Shown here: positions 12,601-21,513 of the stretch, in pieces
Numbering within the stretch: the stretch's first letter is position 1
Layout: each line of letters begins with the position of its first letter
Assembly (NCBI GenBank): GCA_022009855.1
Contig: CP091727.1
Location: 4,836,001 to 4,900,000, forward strand
Direction: 5' to 3'
Length of the DNA stretch: 64,000 bases
Source of the DNA: Lentisphaeria bacterium
GTDB lineage: Bacteria > Verrucomicrobiota > Lentisphaeria > Victivallales > Victivallaceae
Program-made: the position numbers and the translations under genes
Notes under the pieces: model-generated
Seen by the model: the letters and a program-made list of their open reading frames with translations, nothing else
What the model was told of the DNA's origin: nothing
Database searches by the model: none

Positions 12601-12781
12601 AATCTCCTTATTGGTAAACACGGTTCCTGGTGTTTTCAGCTCTATCTGCAGCTCGCCGCCCGTAGAACGGGTGATTCCGGAGGCAGGCGACCACCCCGTT
12701 CCGTCACCGGGGATCTCCACCAGACTTTCCGCCATCAACAGCAATGGAGCAAAAGCAAGAAAAAGCAAATTGTTTTCTCAT
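9651..12781 (-). CDS. Secreted glycoside hydrolase, clan GH-A, paralogue of the 3242-5961 enzyme (two frame breaks)
   Basis: About 1042 residues. A GAGGTAA ribosome site precedes the ATG at 12781 (MRKQ), but one extra base in the A/T runs near 12766-12775 separates it from the hydrophobic signal LLFLAFAPLLLMAES. A second break, one extra base, lies in the G run at 10525-10530. The catalytic domain has VSILNEDSAT and FSVSEFNHC at the acid/base and nucleophile positions, and FDFVDNHLYWDHP matches the paralogue's FDNHAYWDHP-type block. The N-terminal region is longer than in the paralogue. The shared C-terminal domain contains LLLFHLTDCCPAGTKF, matching TLFHLTNTQATGMKF in the other copy. Substrate unknown. 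Confidence 0.75.
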
Positions 12782-12788
12782 AAGACCA

Positions 12789-13516
12789 TTACCTCACATA
12801 CGGTTTCCAATTGTTTCCGATTTCATACGCGTGGCGAAGTGTCACGTGATCTTTCGCCTCCACATGCAGATCAAAGAAAAGGACATTCGCCATCTGATTG
12901 TGCGCGTAGACAATACCGGTGACGGCCGTCGCATCTGCGACAGCCTCGTATAGTCTCCAGCAGCCGTGATTGGCCCCGCCCGCCTGTGAGTTCGTTTCCG
13001 CCTGCATCACCTTGGCGGAAGGCGTTCGAACCAGGTTGAACTTGTGAAGATACCAGCTCTCCTTCTGCAGAATTCTTTTACCGATGTCCCAACTCGCACC
13101 GGTCATACCGTAAAATGACGGTTTCGCCCAATCCGCCCACCTGGAGTACCCCGGATAATTTTCCGCTCTGTCATATCCATAATTCGCCACTTTGGGGCAG
13201 AGCGTGCGCAACGGGACAAACTCAATCCAGTCCGGAAGCGACGGGTCGCCGGCCCACATGCGAAAATAGTCCTTCAAGATCCAACCACCGGGATTCGTAT
13301 ACCATTGCCGCTTCCCTCCTCCGCAAAGGGGAAGGTGTCGTTCGCCTGGCTGGTATAAGCGTGCATGACCATGCCGACATTTTTGAGATTTGCCATGCAT
13401 TTCACCCCCATTCCACGTTCCCGCGCACGATTCAACGCCGGCAGCAGCAACCCGGCAAGAATTGCCATAACAGCTACGACGATAAGGAGTTCAATTAGAG
13501 TAAAACTTTTTCGCAT
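12789..13516 (-). CDS. Pseudopilin-like protein with prepilin N-terminal signal (one frame break)
   Basis: About 242 residues after adding one base in the run at 13314-13316. TGGAGG lies five bases before the ATG at 13516, which decides the start over the ATG at 13528. The N-terminus MRKSFTLIELLIVVAVMAIL is a prepilin cleavage/methylation signal followed by LLPALNRARERG. The C-terminal region has HNQMANVLFFDLHVEAK, the H-X9-D motif. It begins a minus-strand set followed 7 bp later by the GH-A hydrolase and then the alpha-galactosidase-like gene. This repeats the pattern of pseudopilin first, hydrolase next. Confidence 0.8.
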
Positions 13517-13760
13517 GTCATCCTCCACATTGGACTATCGATTTCTTCATGGCGCCCCAGCCCCAACTAAACGGTTTCGGAACATCGCAAAAAGACGTTC
13601 AAGGGAAATAGCGTACCGTCATTTTGTCATCCAGTCCTCCTTTCAACTCACAGCGGAACAGCTTCAAGGTCTCTCCCGGTTCCCGTTCCAGGTTCCAACA
13701 CTGCACTCGGCGAAAACATCTCCTTCTGAGGGCTGGAAAGCTCTGCACAGCTCCTTTCAT

Positions 13761-13789
13761 ACTATGAAGCCAACCCCTTGTCATGTCAA
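13761..13789 (-). promoter_or_regulatory. Possible sigma70 promoter for the pseudopilin/hydrolase genes
   Basis: On the minus strand TTGACA (13789-13784), a 17-bp spacer and CATAGT (13766-13761). The -10 box matches only four of six bases. It would give a leader of about 240 nt before the ATG at 13516. It lies just beyond the stop of the upstream kinase gene. Nothing else stands out in 13529-13760. Confidence 0.4.
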
Positions 13790-13799
13790 GAAAAAAGTT

Positions 13800-15271
13800 C
13801 TATGAAAACAGCTCCCTCTTCCGGTCACAATAGCGGCGGAACAGCGCGGCCGAACGAACCGCAGTTGCCGGATCCGGCAGGTAAAGGCGCCCGGGGCAAA
13901 CCATCCGCTTCGCGGCCTCGTTCAGGTCGGCGAAGAGTCCGCAGCCGACCCCCGCGAGCATTGCGCAACCGAGCGTGCCGCACTCCGGCGCCCTCTTCCG
14001 AACCGGCACTTCCAGCAGGTCGGCCGTCATCTGCAGCCACAGCTCCGATTCACCGCCGCCACCGGTCACACAAAGCTCCGTCACCTTACGGTTCTGCTTC
14101 GCCAGCACCTCCAGCGCTTCGCGGAAGTAGAGCGTGATTCCTCCAGCGCTCCCCGCAGCAACGAGGCGCGCGAATGGGAAAAATCCAGATCGCTGAACAG
14201 ACCATGCCCCCCATCGAGATGGTCCAGCGGGCCGGTCCCGGCGAAGAACGGCAGGACGCAGGGCGTAGCGGAGGACTCCGGATTGATCTCACGGAACATC
14301 GCGTCAACCCCCCTCCTCCGGCAGGTCCCGGTAGAATTCGCGACGCATCCACTCAATCAGCGCGCCCCCCGAGGCGTGGTAGAGAAAACTGACAAACCGT
14401 CCCGCTTCCGGCCCCTCCTCAATGTTGAGCTTCAACCCCCGGTACGGAGAATCCTCTCCCGGAGCGGAGTGAACCAGTACCAGACAGGCAAAGGTGCCCA
14501 GTCCGAGCATCGCCCCGTTTTCACGGTACGCGCCGGCTCCGAGCGCGGCGGCACACTGGTCATGGGTTCCGGTCACCACCACCGTCTCCGGCGATAGATT
14601 CAGTTCGCGCGCCAACGCCGGCCGGACACGGCCAAGCGGAACACCGGAACGCTCCGGCGGCGGCAGCTTGCCGGGATCGATTCCGGCCGCGGCAGCGATG
14701 GATTCGCTCCATTCTCCTGCGGCGGAATCGTAGAGCAGCGTCCGTCCCGCCAGAGAACGGTTGCACACCGCCCGGCCGCACAACTGAAAGCCGACCAGAT
14801 CCGCCCACGGCAGAAAACAGGCGCACTTCCGCCAGAGCTCCGGCTGTTCCTCGTGCAGCCACATCAGATGGGGCAGCGTGAATTCCGCCCCGGGGAACAA
14901 CCCGGTGATCCGGTAGAACTCCGTCGCGGGGACTGCCGCCGTCAACCGGGCAAGAAACTCCTCTCCCCGGGAATCCAGTCCGGTCAACGAGTCGCCGAGG
15001 ATGCGCCCCGCCGCGTCGAACGGCACGACCGCTTCCCCATCGATGCGGCACAGAGCGCCTCCACCGGATCGCTTCCTGCCACTTTCGAAGCGGCTTCCGC
15101 AATCACCTCGCGGATCTTCCGCCACACCTCCTCCGACGGCAGCACCACCCCGCCGGAATTGTCACGCTGAAGTTCGTATCGGCGGCGGGCACAGTGAATC
15201 ATCTCCCCGTCGGCGCGAAAGACCGAAGCCTTGCAGCAGCTCGTACCGATGTCGATTCCCAGCAGACTCAT
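13800..15271 (-). CDS. FGGY-family carbohydrate kinase (three frame breaks)
   Basis: About 490 residues. Breaks are a missing base at 15035-15038, an extra base at 14308-14313 and a missing base near 14140. The N-terminus MSLLGIDIGTSCCKASVF is the FGGY phosphate-binding loop. VVTGTHDQCAAALGAGAY and LCVTGGGGESELWLQMTAD are the central and C-terminal ATP and sugar motifs of xylulokinase, fuculokinase and rhamnulokinase relatives. It should phosphorylate a ketose made by the isomerase at 16255-17673, giving the substrate of the aldolase at 15268-16251. Its start overlaps the aldolase stop by 4 nt. The exact sugar is unknown. Confidence 0.8.
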
Positions 15272-16251
15272 GACCGACTCCGGGCGAAATTGGCATAATT
15301 GAGCGTTTCAAGCACTTCCAGCATCATCTCAGACGCCTTGTCGATGGAGTCATAGAGATACTGCTTCGATTCGATTGCCTCGAACTCGTTTCCGCAGATG
15401 TTCTCGGCGTGTTCGAAGAGCCGGAACGCGGCGAACTTGCCCGCCTCGCGGGCGATCTTCGTCCACATGTTGACCCGCACTACCCCGTCACCGGCTAGAT
15501 TTTCCATCTGGGAGCGGTTCAGCGACGAGGTCCCATGCAGTACCAGCATCGGGCGCCCCAGCGCCGCGGTCAGCGCCCGCGCCCGTTCGCGCAGATAGCG
15601 GACGTTGCCGCTGCCGGCCGACTGCTGTTCCGTGCCGAGATCGGCGACCAGAAAATCGACACCGGTCTCACGGACATACTCCGCCGCCAGTGTCGGATAC
15701 GCATCCTCCGCCGTATTGCCGTGCCCTTCGTGCATGGCGGAAACGGTGAGCTCCTCCATGATTCCTTCGACCAGCAATTCCCGGCCGTAGTGTTTCACGT
15801 AGTCACGCGTCATCGCGATGTTCTCGTCACGCGGATAGACCTGCGCATCGAACATTGCCGAAGCGAGATATTTCGTCCCTTCGGTCAACGCCCAGAGGTC
15901 CCGCGACGGATCGGCATGATCGAGGTGCGGCAGCACCTGCACCCGGCCGTAAGGAGCATCCTTCGTTCCGCAGAGCAGCGCCAGATGCTCCATGATGCTG
16001 AGAAATCCAAACTTCGCATCCCCGGTTCGGGTCACCCGCTGCGCCTGCGGCATGTACGGATAATTGAAGGTCATTGCCACCGAAAGCGGAATCGATTCGA
16101 CCTCATATTTGCGGCAGAACTTCTCTGCAGCAAGCAGGATCGCCTCGGTATTCCAGTGGCTCGCCGTGCAGAAGATCGGCATCGCCGCGCCGTGCTCCAC
16201 AACCGAATCGAGCACCTTCCGCGCGGCGCGGCGTTCCGTAATCAGCGGCAT
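15268..16251 (-). CDS. Class II (fructose-bisphosphate/tagatose-bisphosphate type) aldolase, divergent
   Basis: Intact, 327 residues. The fold signature is visible: VLPHLDHADPSRD (zinc His and catalytic Asp region), a Glu/His-bearing segment, and MLVLHGTSSLNRSQ (second zinc His and phosphate site). The segment that normally reads GTSHG reads LGTEQQSAGS here, so the third zinc-ligand His is not where it is usually found. The GSH phosphate-site motif is also changed (MFDAQVYPRDENIAM). It is cotranscribed with a kinase and an isomerase, which fits cleavage of a ketose phosphate into C3 units. The altered site may mean a different substrate or metal arrangement. Confidence 0.75.
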   Translation of the reverse strand: MPLITERRAARKVLDSVVEHGAAMPIFCTASHWNTEAILLAAEKFCRKYEVESIPLSVAMTFNYPYMPQAQRVTRTGDAKFGFLSIMEHLALLCGTKDAPYGRVQVLPHLDHADPSRDLWALTEGTKYLASAMFDAQVYPRDENIAMTRDYVKHYGRELLVEGIMEELTVSAMHEGHGNTAEDAYPTLAAEYVRETGVDFLVADLGTEQQSAGSGNVRYLRERARALTAALGRPMLVLHGTSSLNRSQMENLAGDGVVRVNMWTKIAREAGKFAAFRLFEHAENICGNEFEAIESKQYLYDSIDKASEMMLEVLETLNYANFARSRS

Positions 16252-16254
16252 GGT

Positions 16255-17673
16255 TCACCTCCGCATCCGGGATTCGATCGCCGCAAGATCGGGCGTGGCC
16301 GGGTCGAACGCCACGTCGAGATAACGACAGGCTTCGGCAAACACCGGTGCGTAACTGCCGTACGCTCCGGCGATGTGATGGATGTAGGGACCGCGGACCA
16401 GCTTCTCCTCCCAGAGCGGCCAGTCCTCAACCTCGACGTATCCGTAGGTTCCCTGATTGAAAGGTCCGTCGATGATTTGTCCCTCGCCGCAGAAGAGCGA
16501 ATACTCCCCGCCGATGCCGTCGAAACGAATCAGACTCACCTCGCCGCCGCGCAGCCTCCACGAACAGACACCCGGCGCATGACTGGGAAGCACGAAATGG
16601 CGTTCCACCCGACGCGCTCCTTCCGCCAGCTCCGGGGGAAACGGTCCGCAGTGCCAGAGAAGTTCCGCGTTGTCGTTTTCCGGATGGCGAATCGTCAGGT
16701 CGGCCAGAAAGGTCGGTTGCGGCGTCAGCGTCGCACTCTGCAGCAGAAGAGAGCTGATCGCGCCGTGAATGTCCGCCTCACAGGCCAGCGGGAACCCTTC
16801 CCCCGCCAGTATCGCGTTGACGAAACAGCTGCAGATGCCCAGCTCCTCCTGCAGTGAATCCCAGCACTGGATGGCGGCGGCGGACAACCCTTCCTCCGTC
16901 CGCCACCGGTCGATCGCCAGCTTCAGCGCGGCGAGCCGCTCCACTGTGCCGTCGTCACAGGCGGAGAAGTCGGCTGTGGCGCGAAAACGCGCCGCCTCCG
17001 CCCGCCAGGCTTGCGACGGAGCAGCCAGCACCCGCCTTACCTCCCGTACCAGCGTGGAGAGATCCAGCGGAATCGTCTGAATTCCAAACCGCTCCAACAA
17101 TTCTCCCTCATTGACGATCACCGAATAAAAATCGCGCGGCCGTGTGCCGATCTGGCCGATCCGCGCCCCCCGGAAATGTTTCACCACATTCGCCGCGGCC
17201 AGAAAATTGAGAAATCCCCGTTCGAATATCGAATCTTCCGGCGATGAATTGACGATGTAGGTGAAGGGAACTCCAAAGCGCCGCAACACCTTGCCGGTGG
17301 CGAAAAGACCGCACTGGGTGTCGCGGAGCCGGCTGCCGTCCGGCTCCGGCGCCGCATCGCGCGGCCCCCACAGAAGAAGCGGACGCCCGATTTCGCGGGC
17401 CGCCAGCGCCACCGCGCCCTCGCTGCCGAAATTGCAGTGCGGAGCAAATACCGCATCCACCTCCGCCGCCCGGAAACGCCGCGCCGCCTCCAGCGCCTCA
17501 CGCTCCGTAATCAACAGCGCCTCATCGTTCAAACCATCCAGGCCGACGATTTCAAGCTCCGGAACAAGCGCGCGCAACTTCTCATGTATCAGAAACTTCT
17601 CCCGGTTGGACTCCTCCTTCGAAAAAAACACCCGCCGTGTCGGCAGAAAACCCAGTTTGAATTTTTCGCGCAT
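16255..17673 (-). CDS. L-fucose/L-arabinose isomerase family protein
   Basis: Intact, 472 residues, ATG at 17673 after a GGGAGGG ribosome site. CEADIHGAISSLLLQ matches the metal-binding Glu-x-Asp block of the fucose/arabinose isomerase family, and YIHHIAGAYG near the C-terminus could supply the metal His. The expected reaction is aldose to ketose conversion with Mn2+ or another divalent ion in the cytoplasm. It is first in an isomerase, aldolase, kinase operon (3-bp gap to the aldolase) behind a near-perfect promoter at 17709-17737. The precise aldose is not deducible; fucose or arabinose are only the family's usual substrates. Confidence 0.75.
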   Translation of the reverse strand: MREKFKLGFLPTRRVFFSKEESNREKFLIHEKLRALVPELEIVGLDGLNDEALLITEREALEAARRFRAAEVDAVFAPHCNFGSEGAVALAAREIGRPLLLWGPRDAAPEPDGSRLRDTQCGLFATGKVLRRFGVPFTYIVNSSPEDSIFERGFLNFLAAANVVKHFRGARIGQIGTRPRDFYSVIVNEGELLERFGIQTIPLDLSTLVREVRRVLAAPSQAWRAEAARFRATADFSACDDGTVERLAALKLAIDRWRTEEGLSAAAIQCWDSLQEELGICSCFVNAILAGEGFPLACEADIHGAISSLLLQSATLTPQPTFLADLTIRHPENDNAELLWHCGPFPPELAEGARRVERHFVLPSHAPGVCSWRLRGGEVSLIRFDGIGGEYSLFCGEGQIIDGPFNQGTYGYVEVEDWPLWEEKLVRGPYIHHIAGAYGSYAPVFAEACRYLDVAFDPATPDLAAIESRMRR

Positions 17674-17696
17674 CGCTCAACCCTCCCTTTTGAAGT

Positions 17697-17738
17697 TGTC
17701 ACGTGTCAATTATACTACAAAAAATGTCACGTGTCAAT
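17697..17738. promoter_or_regulatory. Two direct operator-like boxes around the isomerase operon promoter
   Basis: TGTCACGTGTCAAT occurs exactly twice, at 17697-17710 and 17725-17738, 28 bp apart. Each holds a CACGTG core. On the minus strand one box supplies the -35 TTGACA and the other overlaps the end of the -10 TATAAT. This placement fits a repressor that occludes RNA polymerase. The regulator is not identified; no regulator gene adjoins the operon. Confidence 0.7.
17709..17737 (-). promoter_or_regulatory. Consensus sigma70 promoter of the isomerase-aldolase-kinase operon
   Basis: On the minus strand TTGACA (17737-17732), exactly 17 bp, then TATAAT (17714-17709). Both hexamers match the consensus in full. 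It is about 35 bp upstream of the isomerase ATG at 17673. Confidence 0.88.
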
Positions 17739-17810
17739 ATTTCTGCGGAAATATTTCTCGAAAAAAAGGGAGTCGCTCCGACGAACCGGGAAAAAAACAG
17801 TTTCGACGGC

Positions 17811-17839
17811 TTGTCAATCGCCCGGGGGGAGTGTATATT
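17811..17839 (+). promoter_or_regulatory. Sigma70-type promoter for the GT2/waaP pair
   Basis: TTGTCA at 17811-17816, a 17-bp GC-rich spacer, and TATATT at 17834-17839, about 43 bp before the start codon at 17882. It is divergent from the isomerase operon promoter. Confidence 0.6.
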
Positions 17840-17881
17840 TATATTACACGAAAATTCGGCAAAATCAACGTGAGCAAGGCA

Positions 17882-18667
17882 ATGGCAGACGCAGAAGTTA
17901 CGATCCTCATCCCCAACTATAAAACTCCGGAAATGACCCGGCTCTGTCTGCGGCTGTTGCGCCGCCACACCGATCTTGAGCGCGTACAGGTGGTCGTCAT
18001 CGACAACGGTTCCGGCGACGCGTCGCTCGATTATCTGCGCGGCGTCAACTGGATCCGATTGATCGAACGCCCGGAGGCCGCGAAGGAAAAGGGGCCCGAG
18101 ATGCACGCCCGCGCCCTGGATCTCGCGCTCAAGGAGGTGACCACCCCCTACGTGCTGGTGATGCATACCGACACACTGATCTGCAATGACGGCTGGCTCG
18201 ATTTTCTGCTCGGGAAAATCTCCGGAGACGAAACCGTCGCCGGAGTCGGCAGCTGGAAGCTGGAAGAGCCGCCCTCCGCATGCAAGCAGTTCGGCAAGAA
18301 GATCGAAAGCCTCCTCCGCCGGGTGCTGGGCAAGAAGACCAAGGTCGAAGAGCGCTATCTGCGCAGCCACTGCGCCCTCTACCGCACGGAACTCATCCGG
18401 AAGCATACCAACGGCTTCTTCGACGGCGACACCGCCGGCCATTCGCTCCACCGGATGCTGGTGCAACAGGGGTACAAAATGCGGTTTCTGGAGTCGCAGG
18501 AGCTGGGCCGCTATCTTCGCCATCTCAATCATGCGACGATGATTCTCAACCCGCAGCCGGGCGACAGGAAAACTTCAAAACCTTCGGCACGCCGCCGCCT
18601 GCAGCGGCAGCTCGATGAACTCGATTACCGGAACGTTCTCGCCGATTCCACTCTGGACCGGATCTGA
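17882..18667 (+). CDS. Family 2 glycosyltransferase, probably LPS core
   Basis: Intact, 261 residues from the ATG at 17882; an in-frame GTG at 17870 is an alternative. The start MADAEVTILIPNYKTPEMT and VVVIDNGSGDASLDYL are the nucleotide-sugar-binding half of a GT-A fold. VLVMHTDTLICND contains the DxD-like metal motif. No membrane segments are seen, so it would act at the cytoplasmic face of the inner membrane. The next gene, 26 bp on, is a WaaP-type LPS core kinase, which points to lipopolysaccharide core assembly. Donor and acceptor are unknown. Confidence 0.75.
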   Translation: MADAEVTILIPNYKTPEMTRLCLRLLRRHTDLERVQVVVIDNGSGDASLDYLRGVNWIRLIERPEAAKEKGPEMHARALDLALKEVTTPYVLVMHTDTLICNDGWLDFLLGKISGDETVAGVGSWKLEEPPSACKQFGKKIESLLRRVLGKKTKVEERYLRSHCALYRTELIRKHTNGFFDGDTAGHSLHRMLVQQGYKMRFLESQELGRYLRHLNHATMILNPQPGDRKTSKPSARRRLQRQLDELDYRNVLADSTLDRI

Positions 18668-18693
18668 ACGCCCGGGAACAAGGAGCCGGTACC

Positions 18694-19507
18694 ATGAGCC
18701 AAACCCTGGAACTCGATCCGGTGTTCAGCCGGGAATGGGAAGGAAAGATCCCTTCACCGAACTGGAAAAAACCGAGGGGAGATTTTCCGGCAGGTCAAGA
18801 GCCGCCGGACCTTCCGGTTTGAAGTCGATGGGCACGGTTACTTCGCCAAAGTACACCGCGGCGTCGGCTGGCGGGAGATCTTCAAGAACCTCCTGATGGG
18901 GAAGCGCCCGGTGCTCAGCGCCGCCAACGAATACCGGGCAATCCGCCGACTGGAGGAGCTCGGCGTGGATACCATGACCATCACCGCCTACGGCTGCCGC
19001 GGCTGGAACCCGGCAAAGCTGGAATCCTTCCTCGTCACCGCCGAACTTCCCGATATGGTCAGTCTGGAAGATTACTGCCGCGACTGGCGGGAAAATCCGC
19101 CTCCGTTCCGCCGCCGGATCGCCATTGCCGCCTCGCTCGCCGAAACGGTCGGCGCCATGCATCGCGGCGGCGTCAATCACCGCGACTGTTACCTCTGTCA
19201 CTTCCTGCTCGACCGCGCCACGGAGGAGACACCCCTGCCCCGGCTGCACGTCATCGATCTTCACCGCGCCGAAATCCGGCCGGAGGTCCCCTTCCGTTAC
19301 CGGGTCAAGGATGTGGCGGGAATCTATTTCTCGGCCATGGACTGCGGACTCACCCGTCACGACCTCTTCCGATTTATGAAAAACTACACTGGGAAAACGC
19401 TCCGGGTGACGCTGCAGCAGGACCGCACGTTCTGGCGCCGGGTGGAACGCGCCGCCCGCAGGCTCTATGCGAAGGAGTTCGGGCACCCGGCGCCGCGCGT
19501 CGCCTGA
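18694..19507 (+). CDS. waaP: Lipopolysaccharide core heptose(I) kinase, WaaP/RfaP type (two frame breaks)
   Basis: About 271 residues after adding single bases near 18747 and in the G run at 18776-18779. Read through both, it aligns block by block with E. coli RfaP as I recall it: GKDPFTELEKTEGEIFRQ, RRTFRFEVDGHGYFAKVHRG, ELGVDTM, SLEDYCRDWRENPP and AGVNHRDCYLCHFLLD-type kinase motifs (here GGVNHRDCYLCHFLLD), then VIDLHRAEIR. The His-Arg-Asp catalytic loop is intact. WaaP phosphorylates the first heptose of the inner core. It follows the GT2 gene, so the pair belongs to LPS core synthesis. Confidence 0.85.
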
Positions 19508-19556
19508 CCGCAAGTTCAACGTGCCCGGGAGCTCTTCTCCGGCGGTTTCAGAGCGA

Positions 19557-21395
19557 TCACAACCTGATAACGCCCCCGGGCAGCGGGAACGGCGGAACCG
19601 TATTCCAGACGATACAGCGCCTTTTTCCCCCCTGAGAACGCTCGGCAAGCCTCTGTGCGGAAACAGTCAATCCGGCAACATCGGTGGAGACATCAAATCG
19701 CAGCGTATCGTTCTCGCCGGAATTTTTCCCCAGATTTACAAAGGGCGAAAATCCCACCAGAGCAGAGGTGAACACGCCCGGTTTTTTCAGTTGAAACTCA
19801 TCGGTGATCGTCAGCACCCGTCTGCCGCGGCAAAACTCAAAGCTCCGGACAAGGCTCTTCAATCCCGCCTTCTCCGGATAGGCCTTCGTCAAATCCAGAC
19901 GGAAAAGCACAATCTCCGCGCTCTCCTTGAACTGCAATATGTCGGCGCGAAACCGGCGCCCCGCGCCCTGTACGCATCCATTGACCACCGGCACCGGATG
20001 CCCCCAGGAGGAGGCCAGCTTCCATTCGTAGCGCCTGCCGGAGTTGAAATATCCCGGCCCCACCTGCGGATACCCGGGATCTCCCAGAACGATCCGGCCG
20101 TCGTAGCCGATGCAGAAGGAGCCGAGGTCATTGTGATTGTGATCCTCGAAGTTGTGTCCGCCTTTTGCCGCGAAACTGAATTTCGGCCCGGAAGCGTCAT
20201 CCCGGCAGACCAGAACCGCCGGCTGCCGGAACAGAGTGGTCAGGGGAACCGTGTCCCGCCGTTCAGGCCGGAAGCCGCGGATCTTGTCCAGCAGCAGCTG
20301 ACGCCCGATGTCTTCGCTCAGAAAGAGTCCATGGCCGGCAGGCCACCCGTTCTGCCAGTCCGCCTTGAAATTGGCCTTGTTGCTCAGGTAATCGATCTGG
20401 GCGAGCAAGTAGACCGGCATGCCATCCGCCCTGCCGTCGGTGCCGCTGTCGGCGAAATGCGGGTAAAGGTTGTGATCCATGGCGTAGGTGAGCGGATACA
20501 GCATCATCTTTTCCAGCTTCGCGGAAGGGGCGAGCAGATCGAGTTTCCTGCGGGTCCCCCGGCGGAGCAGTTCGGCGCAATCCAGAAAGCGGGAAAACCC
20601 CATGTCGTAGTATCCCGCACCTTCGACGATGTAGCCGTCTTCGGAAAAGGCTCCCGTGTAATACCGGAGCGATGCCTGCGCATTCGCGTACAGAATCGCT
20701 CTCTGCCGCTTCGGCAGCATGACATCGGCGGCGTGGAGTACGCCAATCCAACAGAAGGGATTCCAGTTTGTGGTGGCTCGCAGCCAGTTGAAACCGCCGA
20801 TCTCGGAGGCTTTCCGGGCGGAACAGGCGTGGAGCATGTAGTCAAAACACCACGTCTGCAAGCCGTCGCGAATCGCCCTGCGGATTTCCGGAGAAAGTTT
20901 TTCCCCGAGAATCCAGTCCACCTCCGCCAGATCGCGAATCTGCCGGGCGGAATGCAGATCGACGCCGTGCGCCCGGGCGATTCCGAGATCGGAAGTCGTC
21001 CACGCCGGCTGATTGATCCGCCGTTCCAGATATTTGGTCAATTGCGGCAGATAGCGCCCCCGGTTCTCCTTTGCCTCCATGATGGTCATGCAGCAGATTC
21101 CGCGGGAGAGTTCAAGATTCCCCGGCAGATCGTAGGGTTTCGTCGCGTCTAGCTCCGGAACCTTTCCGGTCCGGTGTTGTTCCGCCCGCCGCCGGATATG
21201 GCTGCTGGCCGGATAACGCTCCCAGAACGCCCGGTCGGAGACGGGGCGGCTCAGACCGCGGTTGGCGTCGGAAAGCATCGCCTCGACGGCATCGATCTTT
21301 GTTTTTCCAACTCCGAGCCAGTTGGTTTCCGCCGCGTCCGCCACGGCCAGAACTGCGAAAGCAAAAATTGCACCGAGTATTTTCAGCAAATTCAT
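19557..21395 (-). CDS. Heparinase II/III-family protein, secreted polysaccharide lyase
   Basis: Intact, 612 residues. The signal peptide is about residues 1-22 (ILGAIFAFAVLAVADAA). An N-terminal alpha-helical toroid with NWNPFCWIGVLHAAD and a YYDMGFSRFLDCAE block is followed by a beta-sandwich domain carrying GGHNFEDHNHNDLGSFCIGY, the conserved His/Asn/Asp stretch of heparinase II/III C-terminal domains. Such enzymes cleave uronic-acid polysaccharides by beta-elimination outside the cytoplasm. It lies 118 bp after a pseudopilin gene and downstream of a LacI regulator, so it is probably controlled by that regulator. The polysaccharide is not identifiable. Confidence 0.8.
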   Translation of the reverse strand: MNLLKILGAIFAFAVLAVADAAETNWLGVGKTKIDAVEAMLSDANRGLSRPVSDRAFWERYPASSHIRRRAEQHRTGKVPELDATKPYDLPGNLELSRGICCMTIMEAKENRGRYLPQLTKYLERRINQPAWTTSDLGIARAHGVDLHSARQIRDLAEVDWILGEKLSPEIRRAIRDGLQTWCFDYMLHACSARKASEIGGFNWLRATTNWNPFCWIGVLHAADVMLPKRQRAILYANAQASLRYYTGAFSEDGYIVEGAGYYDMGFSRFLDCAELLRRGTRRKLDLLAPSAKLEKMMLYPLTYAMDHNLYPHFADSGTDGRADGMPVYLLAQIDYLSNKANFKADWQNGWPAGHGLFLSEDIGRQLLLDKIRGFRPERRDTVPLTTLFRQPAVLVCRDDASGPKFSFAAKGGHNFEDHNHNDLGSFCIGYDGRIVLGDPGYPQVGPGYFNSGRRYEWKLASSWGHPVPVVNGCVQGAGRRFRADILQFKESAEIVLFRLDLTKAYPEKAGLKSLVRSFEFCRGRRVLTITDEFQLKKPGVFTSALVGFSPFVNLGKNSGENDTLRFDVSTDVAGLTVSAQRLAERSQGGKRRCIVWNTVPPFPLPGGVIRL

Positions 21396-21513
21396 GGGAA
21401 AAATTTCCTTCCACTTGTTCGTTGCTTCGCGGGATTGGAATCAGGAACAGTCAGATTCCGCCGCTCCTGAGCCGCCATCCGACCAATCGGTCTTCCCGTT
21501 TCCCTGTTCCGAA

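Noticed and set aside
19467..21152. 561-codon open frame on the plus strand opposite the heparinase-like gene
   Set aside because: Antisense shadow of an intact lyase gene with signal peptide and conserved motifs.
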